Positions 33,798 to 43,301 of a DNA stretch of 64,000 bases are shown one piece after another. This DNA comes from Prevotella sp. GTDB lineage: Bacteria > Bacteroidota > Bacteroidia > Bacteroidales > Bacteroidaceae. Both the position numbers and the translations under genes were made by a program. The number at the start of each line of letters is the position of its first letter. Position 1 is the first letter of the stretch. The stretch lies in assembly GCA_017619445.1 (NCBI GenBank), contig JAFZSI010000017.1, forward strand, positions 1 through 64,000. Reading direction: 5' to 3'. The notes under the pieces are model-generated. The model was not told where the DNA came from. It made no database searches and saw only the letters and a program-made list of their open reading frames with translations.

Positions 33798-33935
33798 AGA
33801 ATGCAATGCTATATACTTATAAAGCATAGAAATAAGAGTCTGTTTATCCCGTGTTCTATGGTGTTTTCAACGTGTTTTCTGTCTGGTGAGCGCAAAAAAG
33901 GTTGGAAAATATTTTGCCATGCGGCGATTTTGCTT

Positions 33936-33943
33936 TACCTTTG
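33936..33943 (+). promoter_or_regulatory. -7 element of the threonine operon
   Basis: TACCTTTG is an exact TAnnTTTG match. The leader of about 60 nt holds a CCCCG/CGGGG hairpin (33962-33978) and a 17-codon open frame, MGYAPVVSGFQTTLNNH, at 33952-34005 with two adjacent Thr codons, ending 2 bp before the thrA ATG. Confidence 0.6.
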
Positions 33944-34007
33944 CAAGCCGAATGGGTTATGCCCCGGTTGTTTCGGGGTTCCAGACGACATTAAATAATC
34001 ATTAGCA

Positions 34008-36464
34008 ATGAAAGTATTAAAATTTGGCGGAACGTCCGTAGGTTCCGTAAGCAGTATTCGCTGCTTGAAACGTATTGTAGAGACAGAGGCTCGGACGCAA
34101 CCTGTCGTAGTAGTGGTCAGCGCATTGGACGGCATCACCGACAAGTTGATTGAAACCTCTGAGATTGCCCTGAAGGGCGACGAGCGATGGCGCGATGAGT
34201 TTGACGCAATGGTGGCGCGCCATCACCAGATGATAGACACCATCATCACCGACCCCAAAAAACGTGAGCACTTGTTCAACACCGTAGATCAGCTCTTCGA
34301 ACAGCTGAAGAGCATCTACTATGGCGTTTTCCTGATTCATGACCTGAGCGGGAAGACGATGGACGCTATTGAGAGCTATGGCGAGCGCCTGAGCTCGCAC
34401 ATCGTGGCGGCCTTGGTGAAGAACGGCAAGCGCATGAACGCGCGCGACTTCATCCGCACGGAGAAGAAGAACGGCAAGCACGCGCTCGACACCGACCTGA
34501 CGGTACAACTGGTGCGCGAGGCGTTCGGAGAACTGTTCAACAACCCTGCCACTCAGAAGACCGTGGCCGTTGTGCCGGGTTTCATTTCAAGAGACCGCGA
34601 CACCATGGAGACCACCAACCTTGGAAGGGGCGGAAGCGACTACACAGCTGCCATCATTGCCGCCGCGCTCGACGCTGAGGTGCTGGAGATTTGGACCGAT
34701 GTGGACGGATTTATGACTGCCGACCCGAAGGTCATCAAGAGTGCCTACACCATCAACGAGCTGAGCTATGTGGAGGCCATGGAGCTGTGCAACTTTGGCG
34801 CAAAGGTGATTTACCCGCCTACCATCTATCCCGTTTGCATCAAGAATATTCCCATAAAGGTGAAGAACACCTTCAACCCTGAACACCCGGGCACGCTCAT
34901 TAAGGAAAAGATTGACGACGACATGAAGCCCATCAAGGGTATTTCGAGCATCAAGGGCACCACACTCATCACCGTGACGGGCCTTTCGATGGTGGGTGTG
35001 ATTGGCGTGAACCGCCGCATCTTCACCACCCTGGCCGACCGCGGCATTTCGGTGTTCATGGTGAGCCAGGCATCGTCAGAGAACTCCACCTCTATCGGTG
35101 TGCGCGACGAAGACGCCGCTGCTGCCGTGGAAGTGCTTAACAAGGAGTTTGCCAAGGAGATTGAGACGGGTGCCATGTTCCCCATGCAGGCTGAGAGCGG
35201 CCTTGCCACCATCGCCATCGTGGGTGAGAACATGAAACACACGCCGGGCATTGCCGGAAAGTTGTTCGGAACCCTGGGACGCTCGGGAATCTCGGTGATT
35301 GCCTGCGCACAGGGTGCTTCAGAGACAAATATTTCGTTCGTGGTTGACGGGCGTTTCCTGCGCAAGTCGCTCAACGTGCTGCACGACTCGTTCTTCCTGT
35401 CAGAATACAAGGTGCTGAACCTTTTCATCTGCGGCATTGGTACCGTGGGCGGCATGTTGCTTGAGCAGATTCGCACCCAGCAGAAATTCCTCATGCAGTC
35501 GAGACGTTTGAAACTGAATGTTGTGGGCATCAGCGATGTCTATAACTTCATTCTCGACCGCGACGGCATTGACCTCGACAACTACGAGAAGATTCTCCGT
35601 GCGGGTGAACCGGCCAATACAGAGAAGATGCGCGACGAGATTGTGAAGATGAACATCTTCAACTCGGTGTTCGTAGATTGTACTGCCAGCCGTCAGATTG
35701 CCGGGCTTTATCAGACTTTCCTTGAGCACAACATATCGGTGGTGGCTGCCAACAAGATTGCCGCCTCAAGCGACTACGACAGTTACCTGAAGCTGAAACA
35801 AACGGCCCGCGACCGAGGCGTTTGGTTCCGTTATGAGACCAACGTGGGCGCAGGACTGCCTATTATCGGCACCATCAACGACCTTTGCAACTCGGGCGAC
35901 AAGATTCTGAAGATTGAGGCCATTCTTTCAGGTACGCTTAACTTCATTTTCAATGAGATAGCTGCCGACGTGCCCTTCTCAGAGACCGTGCGCAGAGCCA
36001 AGGAACAACGCTACTCGGAGCCCGACCCGCGCATCGACCTCAGCGGCACCGACGTTATCCGCAAGCTGGTTATTCTTACCCGCGAGGCTGGTTACAAGGT
36101 GGAGCAGGAAGACGTGGAGAAGCATCTTTTTGTGCCCGACAGCTACTTCGAGGGAAGTCTTGACGACTTCTGGGCTAAGTTGCCCGAGCTTGACGCTGAC
36201 TTCGAGGCCCGCCGAAAAGTCTTAGAGGCCGAGGGAAAGCGTTGGCGCTTTGTGGCCACGATGGAGAACGGCAAGACAAATGTCGCTTTGAAGGAAGTGC
36301 CTTCCGACCATCCGTTCTTCCCGTTAGAAGGTTCCAACAACATTGTGCTGCTCACCACGGAGCGCTACAAGGAATATCCCATGCTGATTCAAGGTTATGG
36401 CGCAGGTGCTGCCGTCACCGCCGCTGGTGTGTTTGCCAATATCATGTCCATCGCCAACATCTAA
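34008..36464 (+). CDS. thrA: Bifunctional aspartate kinase / homoserine dehydrogenase
   Basis: The 818-residue enzyme catalyses steps 1 and 3 of the threonine and methionine branch. The kinase domain (1-290) starts KFGGTSVGSVSSI and has GRGGSDYTAAII and WTDVDGFMTADP. Two ACT domains span about residues 310-460 (TVTGLSMVGVIGVNRRIFTTL; IAIVGENMKHTPGIAGKLFG). The dehydrogenase half begins near residue 465 (LFICGIGTVGGMLLEQI), with NKIAASSDYD and SGTLNFIFNEIA. It is the first gene of thrA-apgM-thrC, with feedback control expected through the ACT domains. Confidence 0.97.
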   Translation: MKVLKFGGTSVGSVSSIRCLKRIVETEARTQPVVVVVSALDGITDKLIETSEIALKGDERWRDEFDAMVARHHQMIDTIITDPKKREHLFNTVDQLFEQLKSIYYGVFLIHDLSGKTMDAIESYGERLSSHIVAALVKNGKRMNARDFIRTEKKNGKHALDTDLTVQLVREAFGELFNNPATQKTVAVVPGFISRDRDTMETTNLGRGGSDYTAAIIAAALDAEVLEIWTDVDGFMTADPKVIKSAYTINELSYVEAMELCNFGAKVIYPPTIYPVCIKNIPIKVKNTFNPEHPGTLIKEKIDDDMKPIKGISSIKGTTLITVTGLSMVGVIGVNRRIFTTLADRGISVFMVSQASSENSTSIGVRDEDAAAAVEVLNKEFAKEIETGAMFPMQAESGLATIAIVGENMKHTPGIAGKLFGTLGRSGISVIACAQGASETNISFVVDGRFLRKSLNVLHDSFFLSEYKVLNLFICGIGTVGGMLLEQIRTQQKFLMQSRRLKLNVVGISDVYNFILDRDGIDLDNYEKILRAGEPANTEKMRDEIVKMNIFNSVFVDCTASRQIAGLYQTFLEHNISVVAANKIAASSDYDSYLKLKQTARDRGVWFRYETNVGAGLPIIGTINDLCNSGDKILKIEAILSGTLNFIFNEIAADVPFSETVRRAKEQRYSEPDPRIDLSGTDVIRKLVILTREAGYKVEQEDVEKHLFVPDSYFEGSLDDFWAKLPELDADFEARRKVLEAEGKRWRFVATMENGKTNVALKEVPSDHPFFPLEGSNNIVLLTTERYKEYPMLIQGYGAGAAVTAAGVFANIMSIANI

Positions 36465-36494
36465 AAGATGGAAGCCGGTTAACACTGATTTGGT

Positions 36495-37754
36495 ATGAAA
36501 CATATCATTATTCTTGGCGACGGTATGGCCGACCTGCCCGTTGAAAGACTGGGCGGGAAAACGCTGTTGCAATATGCCGACAAACCGATGATGGACATGC
36601 TGGCGCGCAAAGGGCGCACCGGCAGGCTCATCACCGTGCCCGAAGGTTTTCCTCCTGGCTCTGAGGTAGCAAACACCGCCATATTGGGTTATGACCTGAA
36701 CAAGGTGTATGAAGGCCGCGGACCATTAGAGGCCGCAAGCATCGGCTACGAAATGGCTGACGACGATATGGCTATCCGATGCAACATCATCACCCTCGAA
36801 AACGGAAAAATCATCACCCACAACGGCGGTAACCTGGAAACCAAAGACGGCGACGTGCTCATACGTTACCTGAACGAACACTTGGCAAAGCCTGTGAACG
36901 AGCAACTTGGCATCGAACGAGTGAAATTCATCACGGGCATTCAATACCGTCATTTGTTAGTTATCAAGGGCGGCTCGAAATATATTGAGTGCGCCCCACC
37001 CCACGACCATCCTAACGAGCCTTGGCGACAGTTGTTGGTGAAGGCGGAGGAGAATGCACCCGTGGAGGAAGGGCGTATGACGGCACAAGAGACCGCTGAC
37101 CTGATTAACGAACTCATCCTGCGCTCCCAACAACTGCTGGCCGAACACCCGTTCAACAAGGCAAGAGCTGCACGCGGAGAGCGTCAGGCAAACAGCATCT
37201 GGCCGTGGAGCGGCGGCTACCGTCCGTCGATGGAGACACTCATGGAGCAATTCCCGCAAATCAAGTCGGGCACGGTGATTTCGGCTGTCGATTTGATTCG
37301 AGGCATCGGTCACTACGCAGGTTTGAATATTGTGGAGGTTGAAGGTGCCACCGGACTTGCAGATACCAACTACGAAGGCAAGGCCGAGGCTGCCATCAAA
37401 GCCCTGCGTGAGGGTGACTTCGTGTTTGTGCATGTGGAAGCCAGCGACGAGGCTGGTCACGACGGTGATCTGGAACTGAAACTGAAAACCATCGAGTATC
37501 TCGACCAGCGGCTCATTCGTCCCATCTACGAAGCGGTTCTGACTTGGGACGAACCCGTTTGCATCGCCATTCTTCCCGACCATCTGACGCCCGTTGAGAA
37601 GCGCATCCACGTGGGCGAGCCGGTGCCTTTCATCATCTGGCACCGCGACATTGAGCCTGACAACGTGCAGCGCTACGACGAGGTGGCTTGCGTCAACGGA
37701 AGCTACGGCATGTTGCGCCTGCGCGAATTCATGGAAGAACTGATGAAATATTAA
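36495..37754 (+). CDS. ApgM-type phosphoglycerate mutase family protein, probable homoserine kinase
   Basis: The 419-residue protein of the alkaline phosphatase superfamily, cofactor-independent mutase (ApgM) branch, shows IILGDGMADLPVERLGGKT with the metal Asp, GSEVANTAILGYDL, GRGPLEAASIG, HVEASDEAGHDGD and AILPDHLTPVEKRIHVGE, the usual metal-binding residues. It lies between thrA and thrC (30 bp and 12 bp gaps) where thrB normally is, and no GHMP homoserine kinase is in the window. From memory, genetic work in Bacteroides assigned this family to homoserine kinase; the operon context supports that. The mutase activity is the alternative. Confidence 0.85.
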   Translation: MKHIIILGDGMADLPVERLGGKTLLQYADKPMMDMLARKGRTGRLITVPEGFPPGSEVANTAILGYDLNKVYEGRGPLEAASIGYEMADDDMAIRCNIITLENGKIITHNGGNLETKDGDVLIRYLNEHLAKPVNEQLGIERVKFITGIQYRHLLVIKGGSKYIECAPPHDHPNEPWRQLLVKAEENAPVEEGRMTAQETADLINELILRSQQLLAEHPFNKARAARGERQANSIWPWSGGYRPSMETLMEQFPQIKSGTVISAVDLIRGIGHYAGLNIVEVEGATGLADTNYEGKAEAAIKALREGDFVFVHVEASDEAGHDGDLELKLKTIEYLDQRLIRPIYEAVLTWDEPVCIAILPDHLTPVEKRIHVGEPVPFIIWHRDIEPDNVQRYDEVACVNGSYGMLRLREFMEELMKY

Positions 37755-37766
37755 AAACATCCGAAT

Positions 37767-39083
37767 ATGCAATACTACAGCACCAACAAACAGGCCCCGA
37801 TGGCCGACCTGCATAAGGCAGTAGTGAAAGGACTGGCCGAGGACCGCGGCCTCTATATGCCTGAAACCATCCACAAACTGCCCAAAGAGTTTTTCGACAA
37901 CATTCAGGACATGTCGTTCCAGGACATTGCCTACAATGTGGCCAGCGCCTTCTTTGGCGAGGACGTTGATTTGGACGCATTGCAGGAGATTGTCTATGAC
38001 ACCCTGCGCTTCGACTGCCCCGTGAAGAAAGTCACCGACAACATCTACGCCCTGGAACTCTTCCATGGTCCCACGCTCGCCTTCAAGGACGTGGGCGCAC
38101 GTTTCATGGCACGACTGCTGCAATACTTCATCAACATGGACGGCGAGCAACAGGTAAACGTGCTCGTGGCTACCAGCGGCGACACCGGCTCGGCAGTGGC
38201 CAACGGATTCCTCGGTGTGGAGGGCATTCACGTCTATGTGCTCTACCCCAAAGGCAAGGTGAGCCCCATTCAGGAATGCCAGTTCACAACGCTTGGAAAA
38301 AACATCACCGCCATCGAGGTTGATGGCGTGTTCGACGATTGCCAGGCTTTGGTGAAGGCAGCTTTCATGGACGAGGAACTCAACAAGCACATGAAACTCA
38401 CCTCCGCCAACTCTATCAACGTGGCACGTTTCCTTCCGCAGGCATTCTATTACTTCAATGCCTACGCAAGGATGAAAGAAATTGTAAATTGCAAAGAGTC
38501 AGATTGCAAATCCTTGGTGATGTGCGTGCCCAGCGGCAACTTCGGGAACATCTGCTCTGCCCTCTTCGGTCATGCCATGGGACTGCCCATCAAACGCTTC
38601 ATCGCCGCCAACAACGCCAACGACGTTTTCTACAACTTCCTGAAGACAGGTGAGTACAATCCCAAGCCCTCGGTACAGACACTCGCCAATGCAATGGACG
38701 TGGGCGACCCCAGTAACTTCGCACGCATCTACGACCTTTACGGAGGCTCTCACGAGCGCATCAGCGACCTCATCAGTGGCGCCACCTATACAGACGACAT
38801 GATTCGCGAGACCATGCGCCAATGCTACGCTGAGACAGGTTATCTGCTCGACCCGCACGGCGCCTGCGGCTATCGCGCCCTGAAGGAACAACTTGCAGAC
38901 GACGAGATTGGTGTGTTCTGCGAGACCGCCCACCCCGCCAAATTCAAGGAGAAAGTTGACGAAATCCTCGGCATAGACACCCCCATCCCCGACCGCTTAG
39001 CAGCATTTATGCAGGGCGAGAAGCAAAGCGTGCCAATGACCAAAGACTTTGCCGACTTCAAAGCCTATTTGATGAAACAATAA
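37767..39083 (+). CDS. thrC: Threonine synthase
   Basis: The 438-residue PLP enzyme converts O-phosphohomoserine to threonine. Seen: MQYYSTNKQAPMADLHKAV at the N-terminus, the Schiff-base segment LFHGPTLAFKDVGARFMARL (Lys near residue 108), LVATSGDTGSAVANGF, YPKGKVSPIQECQF and NSINVARFLPQAFYYF. It ends the operon, with a strong terminator at 39123-39156. The organisation thrA-apgM-thrC fits the Bacteroidota pattern. Confidence 0.97.
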   Translation: MQYYSTNKQAPMADLHKAVVKGLAEDRGLYMPETIHKLPKEFFDNIQDMSFQDIAYNVASAFFGEDVDLDALQEIVYDTLRFDCPVKKVTDNIYALELFHGPTLAFKDVGARFMARLLQYFINMDGEQQVNVLVATSGDTGSAVANGFLGVEGIHVYVLYPKGKVSPIQECQFTTLGKNITAIEVDGVFDDCQALVKAAFMDEELNKHMKLTSANSINVARFLPQAFYYFNAYARMKEIVNCKESDCKSLVMCVPSGNFGNICSALFGHAMGLPIKRFIAANNANDVFYNFLKTGEYNPKPSVQTLANAMDVGDPSNFARIYDLYGGSHERISDLISGATYTDDMIRETMRQCYAETGYLLDPHGACGYRALKEQLADDEIGVFCETAHPAKFKEKVDEILGIDTPIPDRLAAFMQGEKQSVPMTKDFADFKAYLMKQ

Positions 39084-39122
39084 AGAAGAAAAAACGTCAA
39101 GGATTATTTGACAAGATACGAC

Positions 39123-39156
39123 AAAGGCCACCCTGCATCTACGCAAAGTGGCCTTT
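39123..39156. terminator. Terminator between thrC and pyrI
   Basis: AAAGGCCAC (39123-39131) and GTGGCCTTT (39148-39156) form a perfect 9-bp stem around a 16-nt loop, with A- and T-rich flanks on either side. It lies between convergent genes and probably terminates both thrC (+) and pyrI (-). Confidence 0.85.
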
Positions 39157-39186
39157 GTTCTTATTCCAAAACCGAATGGACAAGCA

Positions 39187-39645
39187 CTACACCAATTCCA
39201 CCTTGTTGATGGCCTGTTCCATCTCGCAATAATGGCATTTGAGGATACCCTGTTCCTTATCGACAATATTGAAGACCGTGTTCATGGGTTCATTGTTGGT
39301 GATGCACTTGGGATTGTTGCATTTCACAATACCGACCAGTTTGTCGGGTGTCTCAACGGTTTTCTTCTCCACCACCTCATAGTCGTGGATGATGTTGAGC
39401 ACCACCTTGGGCGCAACAACAGAAAGGCGCGAGATTTCATCGTCAGTGAAGAATTTGTCCTCCACCTTAATGATGCCCTTCATGCCCACCTTGTTCGAGT
39501 AGAGGTTATAACCGATAGTGACATGGGTTTTCATCTTGTCGATGTTCAACAGATTGACCACCTGAAATGTTTTCTCGGTGGGTATGTGGTCGATTACGGT
39601 GCCGTTCTGAATGGCGGCCACGAGCATTTCTTTCTTTGACAACAT
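39187..39645 (-). CDS. pyrI: Aspartate carbamoyltransferase regulatory chain
   Basis: The 152-residue regulatory subunit of ATCase binds nucleotide effectors. Seen: [20 protein letters not shown] at the N-terminus, [20 protein letters not shown], and the zinc-binding C-terminus with CNNPKC and CHYCE, about 25 residues apart. It follows pyrB after 53 bp that is composed of AAATTGT-type tandem repeats. This indicates allosteric class B ATCase. Confidence 0.96.
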   Translation of the reverse strand: MLSKKEMLVAAIQNGTVIDHIPTEKTFQVVNLLNIDKMKTHVTIGYNLYSNKVGMKGIIKVEDKFFTDDEISRLSVVAPKVVLNIIHDYEVVEKKTVETPDKLVGIVKCNNPKCITNNEPMNTVFNIVDKEQGILKCHYCEMEQAINKVELV

Positions 39646-39647
39646 CT

Positions 39648-39700
39648 TTATAATTTACAATTTGACAATTTACAATTTACAATTTCTCATTTTTCATTTT
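39648..39700. repeat. AATTTACAATT-type tandem repeats in the pyrB-pyrI gap
   Basis: Repeated TTTACAA and CATTTTTC-like words fill the whole 53-bp gap inside the pyrBI operon. Confidence 0.8.
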
Positions 39701-40634
39701 ACATTTCTCCTTTCACCTCGTCGAGCGTGATGCCGAGCACATCGCAGAAGATGGCCTCACGGGCATAGAGTCCGTTGCGAGCCTGCTGGATGTAGTAAGC
39801 ATGTGGATTCTCGTCCACGTCGTAAGCAATTTCGTTGACACGTGGCAGGGGGTGCAGAATGCGCATGTTCGGACGCACGTTGCGCAACATATCGTTGCGC
39901 AGGATATAAACGTTTTTCACACGCTCGTATTCCATCAAGTCGCTGAACCGCTCTTTCTGCACGCGTGTCATGTATATAATGTCGGCATCAGCTATAATTT
40001 TATCGTTGAAGGCGGTATGCTCAGCGTATTTAATGCCATGCTCCTTGCAGTAGATTTTGTATTCGGCAGGCATGGCCAGTTCCTTGGGCGCAATGAAATG
40101 GAAGGTGGGGTTAAAATGGCGCATCGCCATGATGAGCGAGTGCACCGTGCGGCCGTATTTCAGGTCGCCCACTAAATAGATGTTCAGGTTCTCCAGCGTG
40201 CCCTGCGTCTGATAGATGGTGTAAAGGTCGAGCATACATTGTGAGGGGTGCTGATGGGCACCGTCGCCAGCGTTGACGATAGGCACGGGAGCCACCTCGC
40301 TGGCATATTGAGCTGCCCCCTCAATGTAATGGCGCATGACAATCACATCCGCATAGTTCGACACCATGAGCAGCGTGTCCTTGAGCGTCTCGCCTTTGGT
40401 GCCGCTGGTCACTTTAGGGTCAGCAAAACCAATCACCTTTGCGCCCAAGCGGTTGGCCGCAGTCTCGAAACTAAGTCGTGTTCGGGTGGAAGGCTCAAAG
40501 AAAAGCGTGGCAACGATTTTTCCTTTCAGCAGTTCCCTATTGGGTTGTTTTTCAAATTCATGCGCCATTTCGATTAAGTAGAGGATTTTCTCTCTCGAAA
40601 GGTTCGCAATGGTTACAAAATCATGTTTTTCCAT
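39699..40634 (-). CDS. pyrB: Aspartate carbamoyltransferase catalytic chain
   Basis: The 311-residue catalytic subunit makes N-carbamoyl-aspartate, the first committed step of pyrimidine synthesis. Seen: [20 protein letters not shown] (carbamoyl-phosphate-binding STRTR), [17 protein letters not shown] (HRH-equivalent region), [21 protein letters not shown] and [10 protein letters not shown]. It lies upstream of pyrI in a probable operon. A weak -7-like element (minus TACCTTAG) lies at 40669-40676. Confidence 0.97.
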   Translation of the reverse strand: MEKHDFVTIANLSREKILYLIEMAHEFEKQPNRELLKGKIVATLFFEPSTRTRLSFETAANRLGAKVIGFADPKVTSGTKGETLKDTLLMVSNYADVIVMRHYIEGAAQYASEVAPVPIVNAGDGAHQHPSQCMLDLYTIYQTQGTLENLNIYLVGDLKYGRTVHSLIMAMRHFNPTFHFIAPKELAMPAEYKIYCKEHGIKYAEHTAFNDKIIADADIIYMTRVQKERFSDLMEYERVKNVYILRNDMLRNVRPNMRILHPLPRVNEIAYDVDENPHAYYIQQARNGLYAREAIFCDVLGITLDEVKGEM

Positions 40635-40743
40635 GCCGTGAATTGGGGTTGGTTGATAAATCAGCCGCTAAGGTACAACTATTTTTTGATATAGAGAGGA
40701 GAAATGCAAAAAAAAAGAACGAGCAAAGGAAGTTTATTCAAAA

Positions 40744-40780
40744 TGAATGGCAGAGCCCCTAACTGGGATTCTGCCATTCA
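40744..40780 (-). terminator. Hairpin after the GH43 gene
   Basis: TGAATGGCAGA (40744-40754) pairs perfectly with TCTGCCATTCA (40770-40780) around a 15-nt loop, followed on the minus strand by TTTTG. It lies 16 bp beyond the GH43 stop at 40797. Confidence 0.7.
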
Positions 40781-40796
40781 CTCTATTGTCTCTGTG

Positions 40797-42851
40797 TCAG
40801 TTGACAAGATAAATCTTTGTCAGTCCTTTGTAAGTACATGTAATGGTGGAACGACCCTCCACCACGGGGCTCACCTTGATATCCACGCCCGGCACGTCGG
40901 ACGTTGCCTGGAGTTTGGTGCCGCTGTTCAGCGGGCCGTACACCTGATAGCGGATGGCGTCGGTCAGTCCGTTGCCATTGGAGCAGCGGATGGGGGTTGT
41001 GGGCACGTTGAGCCGCTTGCCGTCGGCAGTGATGGTAATCTGCGGCACAGGCTCAGGCTTGCAAACATCGTTGCCACGCGAGAAACCGATACCGTGAAGG
41101 TCGAAGAGTCCTTCGGGGCGCTGCGGCTGCTGGGGGCGGCCCCATTGGCGGCGGTTGTTGGCGGGCTGCTCAACGTCTGCACCCTCGGCAACGAGGTATA
41201 TGGCGTGCTTGCCCTTGAGTCCTTCCACAGCGGGCACGGCCACTTGCCATACTTTTGCGGTGCGCGGTGCATCGGCAGGCACTTCAATCACGCCAATCTC
41301 GCGCCCTTTCCAAGTGCTGTTGGCGTATGGGCCATCTAGCATCACATGAATCTTGAACGCGCCGTGTCCGCCTGGGGTTAGGTTGAGGTTGAGCATGGTG
41401 CCGTCGCCCTTCTTGGTGCCGGTAAAGGCGTTGATGCCTTTCTGATGCTTGGCCAGTCCGCCGAATCCGAAGTACTTGAATCCAACAATACCTTTGTTGC
41501 TGATACCGGCAAGGTCCATCGAGTTGTTCCAAACGTCGTGATTGTCCTGCATCCACTCGTTGCTATTCGGGCCTGCCATATAGCAGGCCAGGCCTGCAGA
41601 GTAGTAAGCGTATGGGGGAAGTCCGAAAATCTGGAAGCCCTCGCTGGTAACCTCGGCACCGGTGTAGGTGTAGCCGTCTGCTGCTGCAGCTGTCCATTCG
41701 TTGTTCTTGGTGTATGGGTCATATGCAGTAATGCGCACCACACCACCATCGGCCACCTTCTTCTTGTCCCATGTGATTTTCACTGGAGCAACCATGGCCT
41801 GACGGGCATTGCCGAAGCCACGCGGCGGACGGTGATAGAAAACGTACCACTGGCCGTTGATTTCCTGAATGGAGCCGTGGGTGTTGTGGGCTGCGTTGGT
41901 GGTGGTGAGTTGCGAGCCGTCCTCATTGAGCACCACACCGCGCGAATCGACCAGCACACCTCCCGAACGCCAAGGACCGAGGGGCGAGTCGCCAAAAGCG
42001 TAGCGCAGGGCTGAGTTGGTGGCGTCGAGTCCGTATTCCTTGCCGCTATAGCCCGAGAACACCATCACATATTTATTGCCCACCTGACGAATGCTGCTGG
42101 CCTCGAAGAAGTTGAAGTCGAGCGGATTCTGGCCTTTGTAGAGTGCCTTGTACTCGCTACCCTCCTTGTCAAGCAGTTTGCCGTCGCGGCTACTGGCAGG
42201 GATGAAGGGGTCGATGAGCTGGGTGCCGGGACGCTGTGAGTACATGGTGTTCTGATCAAGCTCACAAGCTGTAGAGTGCTGGAATCCGTAGAACACGTAG
42301 GCACGGAAGCCACGGTCGTAGTCGGGGTCGTTCTTGTCGGTAATGTTCTCGATGAACACCGATGGGTCGAAGTCAATCAGCGAGCCGGGCACACAACGCC
42401 GACCGTCCTCGGTCATGTTGATGGGTGTGAAGGGACCGTCGGGGCGGTCGCTCTTGCAAACCATAGGCACACGCTGCCAACCGCGCGAATGGGGATACAA
42501 GTAGTAGGTTTTCTTGCCCGTTGCGCGGTCTTTCACCTCTACCAGGTCTGGGGCGAACATGGTGTCCCACTGTCCGTCAACGAAATACGAGAAGATGGGA
42601 CCTTCGTCGCGCCATTGGCTGAGATTCTCCACGGGTGCCGACCACATGCGGATGTCGTTGCCGCAATAGGCAGAGTAGGTAATGTCGTGCGAACCGATGA
42701 TATAGGCACGATACTTCCCGGGATTGTCGGGGTCTTCAAATACGCGGGGCTCGCCGTCGGGCAGATGCTCCCACAAAGGCAGGTAAGGATTCTGCGCATT
42801 GGCCGTGATGACAGCCAAGAGAAACAGAATGCTGGTTAGAATTCTTTTCAT
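40797..42851 (-). CDS. Secreted glycoside hydrolase family 43 protein with C-terminal carbohydrate-binding region
   Basis: The 684-residue protein has a signal peptide (MKRILTSILFLLAVITANAQ). The five-bladed GH43 propeller spans residues about 25-370: GEPRVFEDPDNPGKYRAYII (base Asp), DTMFAPDLVEVKD and FFEASSIRQVGNKYVMVFSG (acid Glu). A conserved His lies in NAAHNTHGSI. A CBM6-like region covers about 390-545 (GIVGFKYFGFGGLAK). A Gln/Pro/Arg-rich linker (RRQWGRPQQPQRPEG) precedes a last strand-rich domain. Substrates in the family are arabinan, xylan or galactan side chains. The promoter is probably at 43041-43048. Confidence 0.87.
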   Translation of the reverse strand: MKRILTSILFLLAVITANAQNPYLPLWEHLPDGEPRVFEDPDNPGKYRAYIIGSHDITYSAYCGNDIRMWSAPVENLSQWRDEGPIFSYFVDGQWDTMFAPDLVEVKDRATGKKTYYLYPHSRGWQRVPMVCKSDRPDGPFTPINMTEDGRRCVPGSLIDFDPSVFIENITDKNDPDYDRGFRAYVFYGFQHSTACELDQNTMYSQRPGTQLIDPFIPASSRDGKLLDKEGSEYKALYKGQNPLDFNFFEASSIRQVGNKYVMVFSGYSGKEYGLDATNSALRYAFGDSPLGPWRSGGVLVDSRGVVLNEDGSQLTTTNAAHNTHGSIQEINGQWYVFYHRPPRGFGNARQAMVAPVKITWDKKKVADGGVVRITAYDPYTKNNEWTAAAADGYTYTGAEVTSEGFQIFGLPPYAYYSAGLACYMAGPNSNEWMQDNHDVWNNSMDLAGISNKGIVGFKYFGFGGLAKHQKGINAFTGTKKGDGTMLNLNLTPGGHGAFKIHVMLDGPYANSTWKGREIGVIEVPADAPRTAKVWQVAVPAVEGLKGKHAIYLVAEGADVEQPANNRRQWGRPQQPQRPEGLFDLHGIGFSRGNDVCKPEPVPQITITADGKRLNVPTTPIRCSNGNGLTDAIRYQVYGPLNSGTKLQATSDVPGVDIKVSPVVEGRSTITCTYKGLTKIYLVN

Positions 42852-43040
42852 AATAATTTTAATGATTTACAATTTAAGTATTTACAATTTACAATTTTGG
42901 GGAGGTACGGAGGTACGGGGGTACGAGATATGCTCCTTTTTTCGCTTCGCTCAAGGAACTTCTCCTTTTCTCCTTTTCTCCTTTACTCCTTTACTCCTTT
43001 TCTTCTTTACTCCTTTACTCCTTTACTCCTTTTCATTTTG
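42852..43040. repeat. AATTTACA and CTCCTTTA-type tandem repeats upstream of GH43
   Basis: The GH43 leader holds TTTACAATTT repeats, a GGTACGGAGGTACGG stretch, CGAGATATGCTCC, TTCGCTTCGCTCAAGGAACTT and a run of CTCCTTTA-like octamers (42961-43030). The same words recur upstream of or between other minus-strand genes at 46.5, 48.9 and 61.2 kb. Confidence 0.75.
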
Positions 43041-43048
43041 CAAAGATA
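43041..43048 (-). promoter_or_regulatory. -7 element of the GH43 gene
   Basis: The minus-strand sequence TATCTTTG matches TAnnTTTG exactly, giving a leader of about 180 nt. Confidence 0.5.
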
Positions 43049-43269
43049 ACTCTTTTGGCATGAAAAGCCTTTGCGAAATGTTTCATGTTCTTTCATATTT
43101 GTTACGCTGACGCATCCGAAAGGCGTTCTTATGAACAAAAAAGAAGAAAAACATCTTTCTTTGCACCCACATACTCAGTTTTTTCTTATCTTTACATAGA
43201 ATACTCACGTTCGAAAAAGAAAAACTGAAAAAATCTTTTTTTTCTCTTTCTTTTTTGCTCACTTAATCG

Positions 43270-43277
43270 TATCTTTG
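43270..43277 (+). promoter_or_regulatory. -7 element of the pbp1A gene
   Basis: TATCTTTG matches TAnnTTTG exactly, 24 bp upstream of the ATG at 43302. It rules out the longer in-frame start at 43275, which lies within the element. Confidence 0.65.
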
Positions 43278-43301
43278 CACCGTAAAACCAGTTTTTCTGT
43301 C

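Noticed and set aside
43275..43301. Longer start for penicillin-binding protein 1A
   Set aside because: It would lie inside the -7 element TATCTTTG.
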